Assembly: GCA_017577925.1 (NCBI GenBank)
Contig: PKQU01000031.1
Location: forward strand, 1 to 12,916
Length of the DNA stretch: 12,916 bases
Direction: 5' to 3'
Origin: Bacillota bacterium
Lineage (GTDB): Bacteria > Bacillota > Bacilli > Calditerricolales > Calditerricolaceae
In this document: piece after piece, positions 5,130 through 12,914 of the stretch
Layout: every line of letters begins with the position of its first letter
Position numbering within the stretch: position 1 is the stretch's first letter
Notes under the pieces: generated by a model
What the model was told of the DNA's origin: nothing
The model's database searches: none
Seen by the model: the letters and a program-made list of their open reading frames with translations, nothing else
Translations under genes and position numbers: made by a program

Positions 5130-6014
5130 TTAGAAAGGGATACCGAAGCGGGCCATGTACCAGTCGTCATCGTGCACCCGGTGGGCCAGGTACCAGGCGC
5201 GGGCGTCCCAGACGTCGCCGGCGCGGACCGTGCGAATCAGCTGCGCGCCATAGGGGGCCTCGCGCACCAGCGCCTCGGCTTTGGCGATGCGCGGCTCGGA
5301 GAAGTGACAGTAGGCCAGCACGAGCAGATTGGCGTTCACGTGTTCGGGCAGTACGGGATACGGATGACCGGGGCGAAACACGTGGCCGACGCGTACCCCG
5401 GGATGGACGAACAGGCGAAAGCCGAATATCCACAGTTTCAGCGACAGCTCGATGTCCGTAAACCCCCACGTGCGGAACCGCTCGTTGCACCCCTGCACCG
5501 CCCGGAAGGCGGCGGTCTGGATGGCGAAGGCGCATCCGGGGATGACGGGGACGGCATACGGCGCGGTTGCTTGGCGCGGCAGCCACGTGTACCGGAGCCG
5601 GCCGTCAAAGGTGACGCCGAAGCCGACGCGCCGCGGGCGATCGTGGGCGTAGACTGCCGGACAGACGGCGTCGGCGGTTCCGGTTTCGAGGAGGTCGATG
5701 AGCGGGTCGAGCCAGTGGTCGCGGACGAACACGTGCCCGTCGAGAAAGACCAGATACGGTGTCATGGCGAGGGCGGCGCCCAGGTTGCGCGCGTTGGCCA
5801 CACCGAGACCGGGCGTGCGGTGGACGGTGACCGGCCCGCTGTTCCGGTAAGGCTCGAGGGCGTCGGCCCCGCCGTCCGTCGAGCCGTCGTCGACGACCAG
5901 GATGGTGTAGGGTACCGCCGTTTTCGCCTGAAGGACCCCGGCGACGGTTTGCGCCAGATATGGCCCTTCGTTTCTGGCGGGGATGACAATGGTGACCAGC
6001 GGTGCGCGACTCAT
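5130..6014 (-). CDS. GT2-type glycosyltransferase with polypeptide-GalNAc-transferase-like motifs
   Basis: A 294-residue GT-A-fold enzyme. Residues 7-12 (VTIVIP) with VVDDGSTDGG (40-49) form the nucleotide-sugar site. The metal motif is FLDGH (90-94), a D-x-H rather than the usual D-x-D. The acceptor region has GCAFAI (160-165), a WGFTDIELSLKLW segment (183-195) and RVGHVFR (208-214). D-x-H, W-G-x3-(D/E)-x-E-L-S and R-V-G-H-V-F-R are features of polypeptide N-acetylgalactosaminyltransferases, so a sugar transfer to a protein acceptor is conceivable. There is no membrane segment or lectin domain. Start ATG 6014 overlaps the upstream GT4 stop by 4 bases (ATGA), so it is the second gene of a coupled operon driven from about 7145. 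Sugar donor and acceptor cannot be read from sequence. Family confidence is high; the GalNAc-transferase parallel is by motif only. Confidence 0.88.
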   Translation of the reverse strand: MSRAPLVTIVIPARNEGPYLAQTVAGVLQAKTAVPYTILVVDDGSTDGGADALEPYRNSGPVTVHRTPGLGVANARNLGAALAMTPYLVFLDGHVFVRDHWLDPLIDLLETGTADAVCPAVYAHDRPRRVGFGVTFDGRLRYTWLPRQATAPYAVPVIPGCAFAIQTAAFRAVQGCNERFRTWGFTDIELSLKLWIFGFRLFVHPGVRVGHVFRPGHPYPVLPEHVNANLLVLAYCHFSEPRIAKAEALVREAPYGAQLIRTVRAGDVWDARAWYLAHRVHDDDWYMARFGIPF

Positions 6015-7030
6015 GCAAGCCCCTCCCGTTGCAGCAACGCGAGCCACTGCGCGGCTGCCTTTTCTGTTGTGTAGTGCGCTTCCACGGTGCGGCGCCCGGC
6101 GGTGCCCAAGCGGCGCCGCAGTGCCGGTTCGGCGAGAAGTCGCTCGAGGCAGGTTTCCCATTCTTTTGGGGTGGCGGCCAACAACGCGTTTTCCCCGTGG
6201 CGGACGATCTCGCCGTTTACCCCCACGGGCGAGGCGACGGCGGGGATGCCGGTTGCCAGGTATTCCAGCAGTTTGAACCCGCATTTTCCGCGCGCCCAAT
6301 CGTCGGAAAAGAGCGGCATCACCCCGATGTCGAAGGTGCGGAGGGCCGTCGACCAACCGTCGGCCGTCCAAGGCCGAAACCGAACGGGGAGGTCCGGCCA
6401 GTCCGGCGCGCGATCGCAGACGACGGAAAACACGAACGGGATGCCGCGGCGGTGCAGCCCTGCAAGCGCCGGACGGACGACGGTCAAGTACGGCAGATTG
6501 GTGGACGAGCCGATCCAGCCGATGACCGGTACGGCCGGCGCTTCTTCCTCCTTCGGCGGGTACGCCGCCAAGTCGAGGCAGGTGGGGATGACGACGACAT
6601 TGCGGGCCCCGTGTGCGCGGGCGTAGGCGGCCAGGAAGGTGTTGCCGCAGACGGTGACCGCGCTGGCCTGCACCATCTTGACCAGCCGTCGGCGACGTGC
6701 CGCCACGCGTCGGCGATGGACCGGATGCGCCGGCGATTCGTTGGGGGCATAGGCAAAGTAGGCGTCGTCGAGATCGAAAACGAGGCGGATACCCGCATTC
6801 CGCAACCGGCGCAGCCAGCGGTCGTCCAGCAAGCGTTTTTGGAGGACGAGGGTTGGCTGTTCGGCGCTCCGGGCGAGCACCTGGGCAAGGGCTTGGGGAT
6901 CGTGGGGGTTGAGCACCCGGAAGTCTACGCCGGCGCGCGCAAGATGGGGGAGCAAGGCGTAGACGCGGGCGCGCGAGCTGGCGGTCCGTTCGTCGCCGAG
7001 GGGGAGAACGAATAGGGGCAGACCCACCAC
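6011..7030 (-). CDS. GT4-family glycosyltransferase (minus-strand arm)
   Basis: A soluble 339-residue GT-B-fold glycosyltransferase. The N-terminal half starts with LPLFVLPLGDERTASSRARVYALL-like sequence and has VFDLDD (84-89). The C-terminal donor-binding half has VIGWIGSSTN (169-178) and GKCGFKLLEYLATGIPAVASP (248-268), the glycosyltransferase group 1 donor loop in its K-x-L-E-Y form, in which the first Glu of the usual E-x7-E is replaced. The start is set at GTG 7030: AGGGAG lies 10 bases upstream and the following residues begin the first beta strand. ATG 7096 would add 22 residues, has no ribosome-binding site, and encodes an unfamily-like basic leader. A sigma-K-like promoter lies at 7145-7118. 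The closest visible relative is the divergent GT4 at 7190, with which it shares D-L/E-D-D, the G-x-G-S segment and the LEY loop, so the two look like paralogues. Donor and acceptor are unknown. Confidence 0.85.
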   Translation of the reverse strand: MVGLPLFVLPLGDERTASSRARVYALLPHLARAGVDFRVLNPHDPQALAQVLARSAEQPTLVLQKRLLDDRWLRRLRNAGIRLVFDLDDAYFAYAPNESPAHPVHRRRVAARRRRLVKMVQASAVTVCGNTFLAAYARAHGARNVVVIPTCLDLAAYPPKEEEAPAVPVIGWIGSSTNLPYLTVVRPALAGLHRRGIPFVFSVVCDRAPDWPDLPVRFRPWTADGWSTALRTFDIGVMPLFSDDWARGKCGFKLLEYLATGIPAVASPVGVNGEIVRHGENALLAATPKEWETCLERLLAEPALRRRLGTAGRRTVEAHYTTEKAAAQWLALLQREGLA

Positions 7031-7096
7031 CTCCGGACGGCTCCCTCGCGAACGCGGGGATAGAAATTGGGAACGTGTGGATCGGCAAAGCCCCAT

Positions 7097-7124
7097 ACGC
7101 CCCGGGGGGCTGTTCCATAGACTA
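7097..7124 (+). promoter_or_regulatory. Sigma-K-like promoter of the plus-strand glycosylation operon
   Basis: AC at 7097-7098, a 17-base spacer, then CATAGACTA at 7116-7124, a full match to AC-N17-CATANNNTA. The -10 is the left part of the palindrome CATAGACTATG (7116-7126), shared with the divergent promoter. The leader to GTG 7190 would be about 59 bases. Confidence 0.52.
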
Positions 7125-7145
7125 TGTAGCGATCGCGCGTCCGGT
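7118..7145 (-). promoter_or_regulatory. Sigma-K-like promoter of the minus-strand glycosyltransferase operon
   Basis: On the minus strand, ACC at 7145-7143, a 16-base spacer, then CATAGTCTA at 7126-7118, a full match to AC-N17-CATANNNTA. Its -10 overlaps that of the plus-strand promoter base for base, so the two promoters should exclude each other at any one moment. Confidence 0.55.
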
Positions 7146-7189
7146 GTGTGCCTTCCCGGGTCGCGATCTCACGAACGGGAGGGAATGCC

Positions 7190-8251
7190 GTGCAGCCGCT
7201 GCGGATTGCCGTTCTCACGCCGGAGTCACGGGTTTCGGCCGGCTATCACTACCGCGTGGCCGTTCCCTTTTTTTCTGCGGTTCGGTCGGGCCGGGTCCGC
7301 CTGCTGTTCCCGGGTGACGGAGGCCTGTCCCTCGACGCCGTCCTTGCGCAGGCAGACGTGGTGCTCGTCCAGCGCATGGTCCCCGTTCCGGGATGGGACG
7401 TGGCGCACCTGGTGAAGGCGCTGCGGCGCGCGCGAATTCCCCTCGTATATGAGCTGGATGATGATTTGACCAACCTGCCGGCGACCAATCCGCGGAGGGC
7501 GTACTGGGAGGGAAAACGGGACGCCGTGGTCCGGCTCGTGTCCGAGGCCGACATGGTGGTGGTGGCCACGGAAGCCCTGCGGGCGCGCTTCGGTCAGGAG
7601 AACGGCAACGTCTTTGTCTTTCCCAACCACTTGGATCCGGACGTGCTCGCCAATCACGGGGTTGTCCGCCGCCCGCGCCCGGCCGGCGGCCGCGCCCTGT
7701 GCGTGGGGTATGCCGGGTCGCCCACCCACGAGGCCGACTTGCGTCAGGTGGAGGCGGTGCTGGCCGACCTGGCCGCGCGGTACACCGGCCGCCTTTCCTT
7801 TTGCTTTTACGGGTGTGCCACCCCGGCCCTGCGCCGGCTTCCTGGCGTGTCGCTTCGCCCGACGGGCCATTATTACCGGTATCTGCAGCGGCTCGTCGCC
7901 CTCGGGGTCGACGTGGGCGTGGCCCCGCTGGTTTCCCACCCGTTTAACGCGTGCAAATCGCCCGTCAAGTACCTGGAATACACCTTTGCCGGCATTCCTG
8001 GCGTGTACGCGACCCTTCCGCCCTACGCCGAGACGGTTCGCCACGGGGTGACCGGTTGGGTGGCGGCGACGGCGGAAGAATGGGCCGCAGGTATCGAGCG
8101 GTTGTTGGCTGATGACGCACTGCGCCGCGCGATGGTTGATGCCGCATGGGCGGCGTGCGCGGGTCCCGAGGCGCGGCGGCGACTGGAAGCCGACCGCGCA
8201 GCGTACCTGGCGCGGCTCCTCAACCTGGCAGCAAGGAGGGAACCCCGATGA
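7190..8251 (+). CDS. GT4-family glycosyltransferase (first gene of the plus-strand arm)
   Basis: A soluble 353-residue GT-B-fold enzyme. It has PLVYELDDDLTNLP (84-97), a typical GT4 feature near the domain hinge, CVGYAGSPTHEAD (171-183) opening the C-terminal domain, and the donor loop ACKSPVKYLEYTFAGIPGVY (254-273), again the K-x-L-E-Y form. GTG 7190 is chosen because GGGAGGGA (7177-7184) is 5 bases upstream and the next residues (LRIAVLTP) form the first beta strand. The stop overlaps the mutase ATG by 4 bases, so translation is coupled. It resembles the divergent GT4 (6011-7030) more than the two GT4 genes downstream, pointing to a local duplication with inversion. The transcript probably starts from the sigma-K-like promoter at 7097-7124. 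Sugar specificity is unknown; supply of GDP-mannose by the next two genes makes mannose a candidate. Confidence 0.87.
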   Translation: MQPLRIAVLTPESRVSAGYHYRVAVPFFSAVRSGRVRLLFPGDGGLSLDAVLAQADVVLVQRMVPVPGWDVAHLVKALRRARIPLVYELDDDLTNLPATNPRRAYWEGKRDAVVRLVSEADMVVVATEALRARFGQENGNVFVFPNHLDPDVLANHGVVRRPRPAGGRALCVGYAGSPTHEADLRQVEAVLADLAARYTGRLSFCFYGCATPALRRLPGVSLRPTGHYYRYLQRLVALGVDVGVAPLVSHPFNACKSPVKYLEYTFAGIPGVYATLPPYAETVRHGVTGWVAATAEEWAAGIERLLADDALRRAMVDAAWAACAGPEARRRLEADRAAYLARLLNLAARREPR

Positions 8252-9678
8252 TCCGCTTTGGAACGGACGGTTGGCGCGCCCGCATTGGAGATGGGTTTAC
8301 GCTGCACAACGTCCGCCGGGTGGCCGCGGGCATTGCCGGTTACCTGAAGCGGGCCCTGGGCCGGGCAGCGGGAACGGTGGCCGTCGGGTACGACGGGCGC
8401 TTTCTGTCCGCGGAAGCGGCCGGCGAGATAAGCCGGACGCTTTCCGCCAGTGGCCTCCGCGTGTTCCTTGGGCGGTCGATGATGCCGACGCCGCTGCTTT
8501 CGTTTGCGGTGCGGCAAATCGGCGCCGATCTGGGGGTGATGGTGACGGCCAGTCACAACCCGCCGGTGTGGAACGGGATCAAGCTGAAGTCGTCCCGCGG
8601 GGCGTCACTGGATCCGGCAACGGTTCAGGCCATCGAGGAGGCCATCAACGGCTCTGCCGGCGATGCGGTCCTGCCTGCGCCGCTCCCGCCCGCCCGCGTG
8701 CTGTCGCTAGACCCGCTGGAGGCCTATCAGATCCACGTGGCGGAGCGCATTGATCTGGCGGCCATTGCCCGCTGGGGCGGCAAGGTGGCCGTGGACGCCA
8801 TGTACGGTTCAGCCCAGGGGATGCTGGCCCGGTTGCTGGCCCCGATAGGTGTGGCCGTCGAGGAGATCCGCAACCGGTATAACCCGGGTTTCGATCGCGT
8901 GCCGCCGGAGCCGATCGCGCGGAACCTGGAACCGTTGCGGGACGCGTTGCGGCGCCGTGCGGCCGACATCGGGTTGGCCTTTGACGGGGATGGGGATCGC
9001 CTTGGCGTGATCGACGAGCGCGGGCGCTACCTCACGTCGCACGAGGTGTTTGCCGCCCTGCTCACCTACCTGGTGCAGGACAAGGGGCTGCGGGGTACGG
9101 TGGTCAAAACGGTTTCCGTCACGGCGATGATCGACCGCATCTGTGCGGCGCACGGCTTGCCCCTTGTGGTGACGCCGGTGGGGTTCAAGCACATCGCCGC
9201 GCGCATGGAGTGGACGGACGTGCTGATGGGCGGGGAAGAGAGCGGGGGGTTCGGCTTTCGCGGGCATGTTCCGGACCGCGACGGCTTGTTTACCGCGTTG
9301 CTCGTGCTGGAGATGCTGGCCCGCTCCGGTGTGCCGCTTTCCGAGCAGGTGGATCGCCTGCAGCAAACCTACGGGCCGCACCGCTACCGGCGCGAAGACG
9401 TTCCGCTGGCGCGCCCGGTCACCCTCGGTGCGGCAGAGGCGAAGGAGGCCATCCGGATGGCGTCGGCCCGATACGGGGCGCAGCGGGGTGAAACCCTCGA
9501 CGGCATCAAGCTGTGGTTCGGGGAAGAGTGGCTGCTGCTGCGGCCGTCTGGCACCGAGCCGCTGGTGCGCCTCTACGCGGAGGCGGCCGCCGACGACCGC
9601 GTGGACCGGTACCTGGCAATGGGGAGGGATCTGCTTATGCGTTTGTGGCCGGATGCCGTTTCACAACGGACGAGGTAG
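8248..9678 (+). CDS. Phosphohexomutase (phosphomannomutase/phosphoglucomutase)
   Basis: A 476-residue alpha-D-phosphohexomutase with all four signatures in order: TASHNP with the phosphorylated serine Ser102, metal-binding DGDGDR (246-251), the sugar-specificity loop GGEESGG (328-334) and the phosphate-binding RPSGTEP (432-438). It interconverts hexose-6-phosphate and hexose-1-phosphate in the cytoplasm. The GEESGG loop occurs in enzymes acting on both mannose and glucose, so specificity cannot be read from it; the neighbouring mannose-1-phosphate guanylyltransferase favours a mannose-1-phosphate-forming role. An AAGGAGGG ribosome-binding site lies at 8233-8240 and the ATG overlaps the upstream stop by 4 bases. 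Length and motif order are normal for a complete, active member. Confidence 0.93.
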   Translation: MIRFGTDGWRARIGDGFTLHNVRRVAAGIAGYLKRALGRAAGTVAVGYDGRFLSAEAAGEISRTLSASGLRVFLGRSMMPTPLLSFAVRQIGADLGVMVTASHNPPVWNGIKLKSSRGASLDPATVQAIEEAINGSAGDAVLPAPLPPARVLSLDPLEAYQIHVAERIDLAAIARWGGKVAVDAMYGSAQGMLARLLAPIGVAVEEIRNRYNPGFDRVPPEPIARNLEPLRDALRRRAADIGLAFDGDGDRLGVIDERGRYLTSHEVFAALLTYLVQDKGLRGTVVKTVSVTAMIDRICAAHGLPLVVTPVGFKHIAARMEWTDVLMGGEESGGFGFRGHVPDRDGLFTALLVLEMLARSGVPLSEQVDRLQQTYGPHRYRREDVPLARPVTLGAAEAKEAIRMASARYGAQRGETLDGIKLWFGEEWLLLRPSGTEPLVRLYAEAAADDRVDRYLAMGRDLLMRLWPDAVSQRTR

Positions 9679-9691
9679 GGAGGAGATGGAA

Positions 9692-10759
9692 ATGGAAAAC
9701 GTAGCCGTGCTGATCTTGGCCGGCGGACGCGGCAGCCGGTTTTGGCCGCTGAGCCGTCCAACATACCCCAAGCCCTTTCTGACCATCTTTGGCGAGCGTA
9801 GCCTGTTGCAGGCCACCTACGATCGGGTCACCCGGGCTTTCCCGTCGGCACCCGTCTTCGTGGTTACCGAAACCCGCTTTGTCGCGCATGTGCAGAAGCA
9901 GTTGCCGGAACTGCCGGAATGGGCCATCCTGGTCGAACCGGTGGGCCGCGACACAGCGGCGTGCATCGGGTGGGCCGTGCTGCAGCTTGAGCGGCGCCTC
10001 GGTGGTGATCCCGTGCTCGTCACGCTGCCCTCCGACCACTTCGTCGGGGATGACGCGGCCTTTTCCGCGGCGCTGCAGGAAGCGGTCCGGGTGGCGGCGG
10101 GAGGAGACCGCATCGTGACGCTGGGCGTCCGTCCCATCCGCCCGGAAACCGGTTACGGATACCTGTTTGCCCAGCCGGAGGAGCGCGAGGGGATGGCGTA
10201 CCGGGTGCGCCGGTTTATCGAAAAGCCTCCGCTGGAGCGGGCCCGCCGCATGATGCGCATGGAGCACTGCTACTGGAATTGCGGCATCTACGTGTGGAAA
10301 CGATCGGTGGCCTGGGCCAACCTCGTGATCCACCTGCCTGATGTGGCGCAGCGGCTGGCCGCCTTGGCCGCACAGTCCGGCGGTGGTGCGGACGATGGCG
10401 ACGAGGCGTTTCGCGAGGGCTACGCGCAGCTGCCGGCCGTATCGATCGATTTCGGCGTGGCGGAGAAAGCGGAGAACCTGTTTGTCCTGCCGGTGTCCTT
10501 TCCGTGGGATGACGTGGGCAACTGGAATGCCCTTTCCCGCATCGTCCCTGTCGACAAGGCCGGCAACGTGGTGCGGGGCCCGTTTCACGGCCTGGACGTG
10601 AAGGACTGCATCGTCGTCTGCCGGAAACCGTTGGCCGCCATTGGCGTGGAGAATTTGGTCCTGGTGGAAACGGACGAGGCGGTGCTGGTTTGTTCGCGCG
10701 ATCACGTACAGCGGATCAAGTCGTTCTTGCAGGAAACGGGGCTGGGAGGGGAGCCATGA
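9692..10759 (+). CDS. manC: Mannose-1-phosphate guanylyltransferase (GDP-mannose pyrophosphorylase)
   Basis: A 355-residue single-domain enzyme that makes GDP-mannose from GTP and mannose-1-phosphate in the cytoplasm. The nucleotidyltransferase signature LAGGRGSRFWPLSRPTYPKPF (9-29) is clear, with EPVGRDTAA (82-90), PSDHF (113-117), RPETGYGYL (150-158), FIEKP (175-179), NCGIYVW (196-202), SIDFGVAEKAEN (251-262) and SFPWDDVGNWNAL (269-281). The beta-helix tail follows, and it lacks the phosphomannose isomerase domain fused to some bifunctional ManC proteins. ATG 9692 is preferred: AGGAG at 9681-9685 is 6 bases upstream, whereas ATG 9686 would touch the ribosome-binding site. The gene is 13 bases after the mutase and overlaps the next GT4 by 4 bases. 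Together with the mutase it forms a two-step GDP-mannose supply inside the operon. Confidence 0.95.
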   Translation: MENVAVLILAGGRGSRFWPLSRPTYPKPFLTIFGERSLLQATYDRVTRAFPSAPVFVVTETRFVAHVQKQLPELPEWAILVEPVGRDTAACIGWAVLQLERRLGGDPVLVTLPSDHFVGDDAAFSAALQEAVRVAAGGDRIVTLGVRPIRPETGYGYLFAQPEEREGMAYRVRRFIEKPPLERARRMMRMEHCYWNCGIYVWKRSVAWANLVIHLPDVAQRLAALAAQSGGGADDGDEAFREGYAQLPAVSIDFGVAEKAENLFVLPVSFPWDDVGNWNALSRIVPVDKAGNVVRGPFHGLDVKDCIVVCRKPLAAIGVENLVLVETDEAVLVCSRDHVQRIKSFLQETGLGGEP

Positions 10760-11820
10760 TGGGCGGGCCGTTGCCGCTGCCGGTCATTTATGTTCTCGAA
10801 GCGACGGGGCTGTCTGGCGGCGTCAAGAACGTGTTGGAACAGGCCAACCGCCTGTACCAGCGAGGCGTCGACGTCCGCGTCGCGTCGTTGGGGGCGCGCC
10901 CGCGCTGGTTTCCGCTGCGCGTGCCCTTTTTGCGCTTTCGCGACTACCGCGCGCTTGTCGGCGCGCTGAAAACGGTGGAGGCCATCAAAGTGGCCACGTG
11001 GTGGAACACGGCGCAGGCGGTATGGGAAAGCTGCGACGAGGCGCAGGGTGGGCGGGGCATTCCCGTCTACCTTGTGCAAGACATCGAGACGTCGTACTAC
11101 CCGGACGACGCGGCGATGCGCAAGCGCGTCGCCGAGACGTACCGCCTGCCGATGGCCTGCTTGACGATCGCCCCGTGGATTGCCACGCACCTGCGCGCGC
11201 ACTACGGCAGGGAAGCGATCGACGTCTCGATCGCCGTGGACCACGACGTGTTCTTTCCCCAACGCGACGACTCGGTTGACCCGCGGAGCATCCTGGCCTG
11301 CGCCCGCCCGCGCCAGCGCATCAAAGGCTTTGACGTGACCCTCGAAGCGGTTCGACGGGTGCGGGAGTCGCTGGCCGACGTATCCTTTGTTACCTATGGC
11401 CTCGAACCGTTCCAGGTGGCGTGGATCCGCCACCGCCACCTCCTGCGCCCCCCCGATACGACCCTGGCCCGGCTGTATTCCAACTGCGGCGTGTTCGTGC
11501 AGAGTTCGCACCACGAGGGGTTCGGCCTGCCCATTTTGGAGGCCATGGCGTGCGGAGTGCCGGTCGTGGCCACCCGCGCCACGGGGAACGAAACCTTTTG
11601 CCGCGACGGTTGGAACTGCCTGCTGGTGGAGCGGGGCCGTCCCGACCAGCTGGCGGCGGCCATCCGGCGCGTGCTGACCGATCCGGAGCTGGCGCGCACC
11701 CTGGCCGAAGGTGGACGGAAAACGGCACGCTTTTATACCTGGCCGGCGGTGATCGACCGGTTGGTGGCCGCCTTCCAGCGCATCGCTCGCGACAGGGGGC
11801 TTGCGCGCGCATGCAGGTGA
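10756..11820 (+). CDS. GT4-family glycosyltransferase
   Basis: A 354-residue GT-B-fold enzyme of glycosyltransferase group 1. It has ATGLSGGVKNVLEQANRL-like N-terminal sequence (16-33), where SGGV marks the nucleotide-sugar loop, ARPRQRIKGFD (183-193) and the canonical E-x7-E donor motif EGFGLPILE (254-262) followed by AMACGVPVVAT. Start ATG 10756, with a second ATG at 10759, follows GGGAGGGGAG and overlaps the guanylyltransferase stop by 4 bases. It is more canonical than the two divergent GT4 genes, which lack the first Glu. There is no signal peptide or membrane segment. The GDP-mannose-forming genes just upstream make it a candidate mannosyltransferase, but nothing in the sequence fixes the donor. 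Confidence 0.92.
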   Translation: MMGGPLPLPVIYVLEATGLSGGVKNVLEQANRLYQRGVDVRVASLGARPRWFPLRVPFLRFRDYRALVGALKTVEAIKVATWWNTAQAVWESCDEAQGGRGIPVYLVQDIETSYYPDDAAMRKRVAETYRLPMACLTIAPWIATHLRAHYGREAIDVSIAVDHDVFFPQRDDSVDPRSILACARPRQRIKGFDVTLEAVRRVRESLADVSFVTYGLEPFQVAWIRHRHLLRPPDTTLARLYSNCGVFVQSSHHEGFGLPILEAMACGVPVVATRATGNETFCRDGWNCLLVERGRPDQLAAAIRRVLTDPELARTLAEGGRKTARFYTWPAVIDRLVAAFQRIARDRGLARACR

Positions 11821-12914
11821 TTTGGAACGAAGCCAACATCTTTTCCGTCTTCGGTGGCGGGTACAGCCAAGCGGCGCGCGGTTACGTGATCGGGCTGCAC
11901 CGCCTGGGGGTGGACGTGAAGATTGAGAAGCCGCCCGTCCCTGGCAGCGAGTTGCTGTCGCCCGATGAGTACCACACTCTGCTCGCGCTGTACCGCAAAC
12001 CGCGCGCCCGGGTGAACAAGTTTGTCGTCGATCACACGGTTCCCGACTATTGGGCGCGTCGGGGTTCCTACGCCGTCGGGTTCACCTACTGGGAGACGTC
12101 GCGTCTCCCCGATCCGTGGCCGGACTGGTGCCGGAACCGCAAGGCGGTGTGGGTGAGCAGTCAGCACAACGTTGACGTGTTCCGTTCCAGCGGGGTGGAT
12201 GTTCCGTTGTTTCATATTCGTCCGGCCATATCCCCACCGGAGCCGGTCAGCGGCACCCTGCTGCCCTCGACGCTGCCGCCCTTCCGGTTTTTCACCCTTT
12301 GCGCTTGGGGGGAGCGAAAGGGGTACGACGTCCTTCTGGAGGCGTTTTGGAAAACGTTTCATGCCCACGAGCCGGTGTGTCTGGTCATCAAAACCTTTGG
12401 CACGCCGGGCCTTGAGCGGGAGATCGCGCAACGGAAACGGCGGTGCGTCGGCGACAAGCCGACCCCGCCGGTGTATGTTGTCGGCTGGCCGATCTCCCAT
12501 GCCGACCGCATCCGCCTCTTCCAAGAGTGCCACGCCTTTGTCCTGCCGTCGCGCGGCGAAGCGGTGGGGTATCCGCTCCTGGAAGCGGCGGCGATGGGCC
12601 TTCCCGTCATCACCACCGGGTGGGGAGGCCAGACCGACTTTCTTCCCTCCGACTTCGCCTATTTCATCCCGTACCGCCTGGTACCTGTACGGCCGCAGCC
12701 GTATTACCACGGCTACCAGCCGAACCAGCTGTGGGCCGAACCGTCGGTGGACGCCCTCGGGCAGCTGATGCGCCACGTGTACGAAAACTACGCCGAAGCG
12801 AAAGGGCGCGGCGAACGGCTGCGGACGCACGTGCTGACCCACTTCACCCTCGAACAAGGCGCCCGCGACATCGTGCGCGCCATCGCGCAGCTCACGGGGC
12901 GTTCGCCGGTCTAA
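11811..12914 (+). CDS. GT4-family glycosyltransferase (last gene in window)
   Basis: A complete 367-residue GT-B-fold enzyme; the stop TAA is at 12912-12914, two bases from the window edge. It has SVFGGGYSQAARGYVIGL-like sequence (12-29), the FTYWETSRLPDPW element (91-103) seen in a group of GT4 enzymes, CAWGERKGYDVLLEAF (164-179) opening the donor domain, and the E-x7-E motif EAVGYPLLE (250-258) followed by AAAMGLPVITT. ATG 11811 overlaps the previous stop by 10 bases; an AGGGGG sits 12 bases upstream, so translation probably depends on coupling. The region after the donor loop (PVRPQPYYHGYQPNQLW, 292-308) is an unusual Tyr/Pro-rich insertion likely to bear on acceptor binding. Donor and acceptor are unknown. 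The operon may continue past the edge. Confidence 0.92.
   Translation: MQVIWNEANIFSVFGGGYSQAARGYVIGLHRLGVDVKIEKPPVPGSELLSPDEYHTLLALYRKPRARVNKFVVDHTVPDYWARRGSYAVGFTYWETSRLPDPWPDWCRNRKAVWVSSQHNVDVFRSSGVDVPLFHIRPAISPPEPVSGTLLPSTLPPFRFFTLCAWGERKGYDVLLEAFWKTFHAHEPVCLVIKTFGTPGLEREIAQRKRRCVGDKPTPPVYVVGWPISHADRIRLFQECHAFVLPSRGEAVGYPLLEAAAMGLPVITTGWGGQTDFLPSDFAYFIPYRLVPVRPQPYYHGYQPNQLWAEPSVDALGQLMRHVYENYAEAKGRGERLRTHVLTHFTLEQGARDIVRAIAQLTGRSPV

Noticed and set aside
4909..5133. A possible small plus-strand gene of 74 codons in the spacer before the GT2 gene
   Set aside because: There is no ribosome-binding site, it changes base composition midway, and it runs through the hairpin into the end of the GT2 gene.
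6002..7015. A 337-codon plus-strand frame opposite the minus-strand GT4 gene
   Set aside because: It is antisense to a gene with clear GT4 motifs, and its own translation shows no family features.
5130..7118. A 662-codon minus-strand frame covering both glycosyltransferases, suggesting a fusion protein
   Set aside because: Only residues after about 368 are the GT2 enzyme. The first part is an out-of-frame reading of the GT4 gene, and the two real genes overlap by ATGA.
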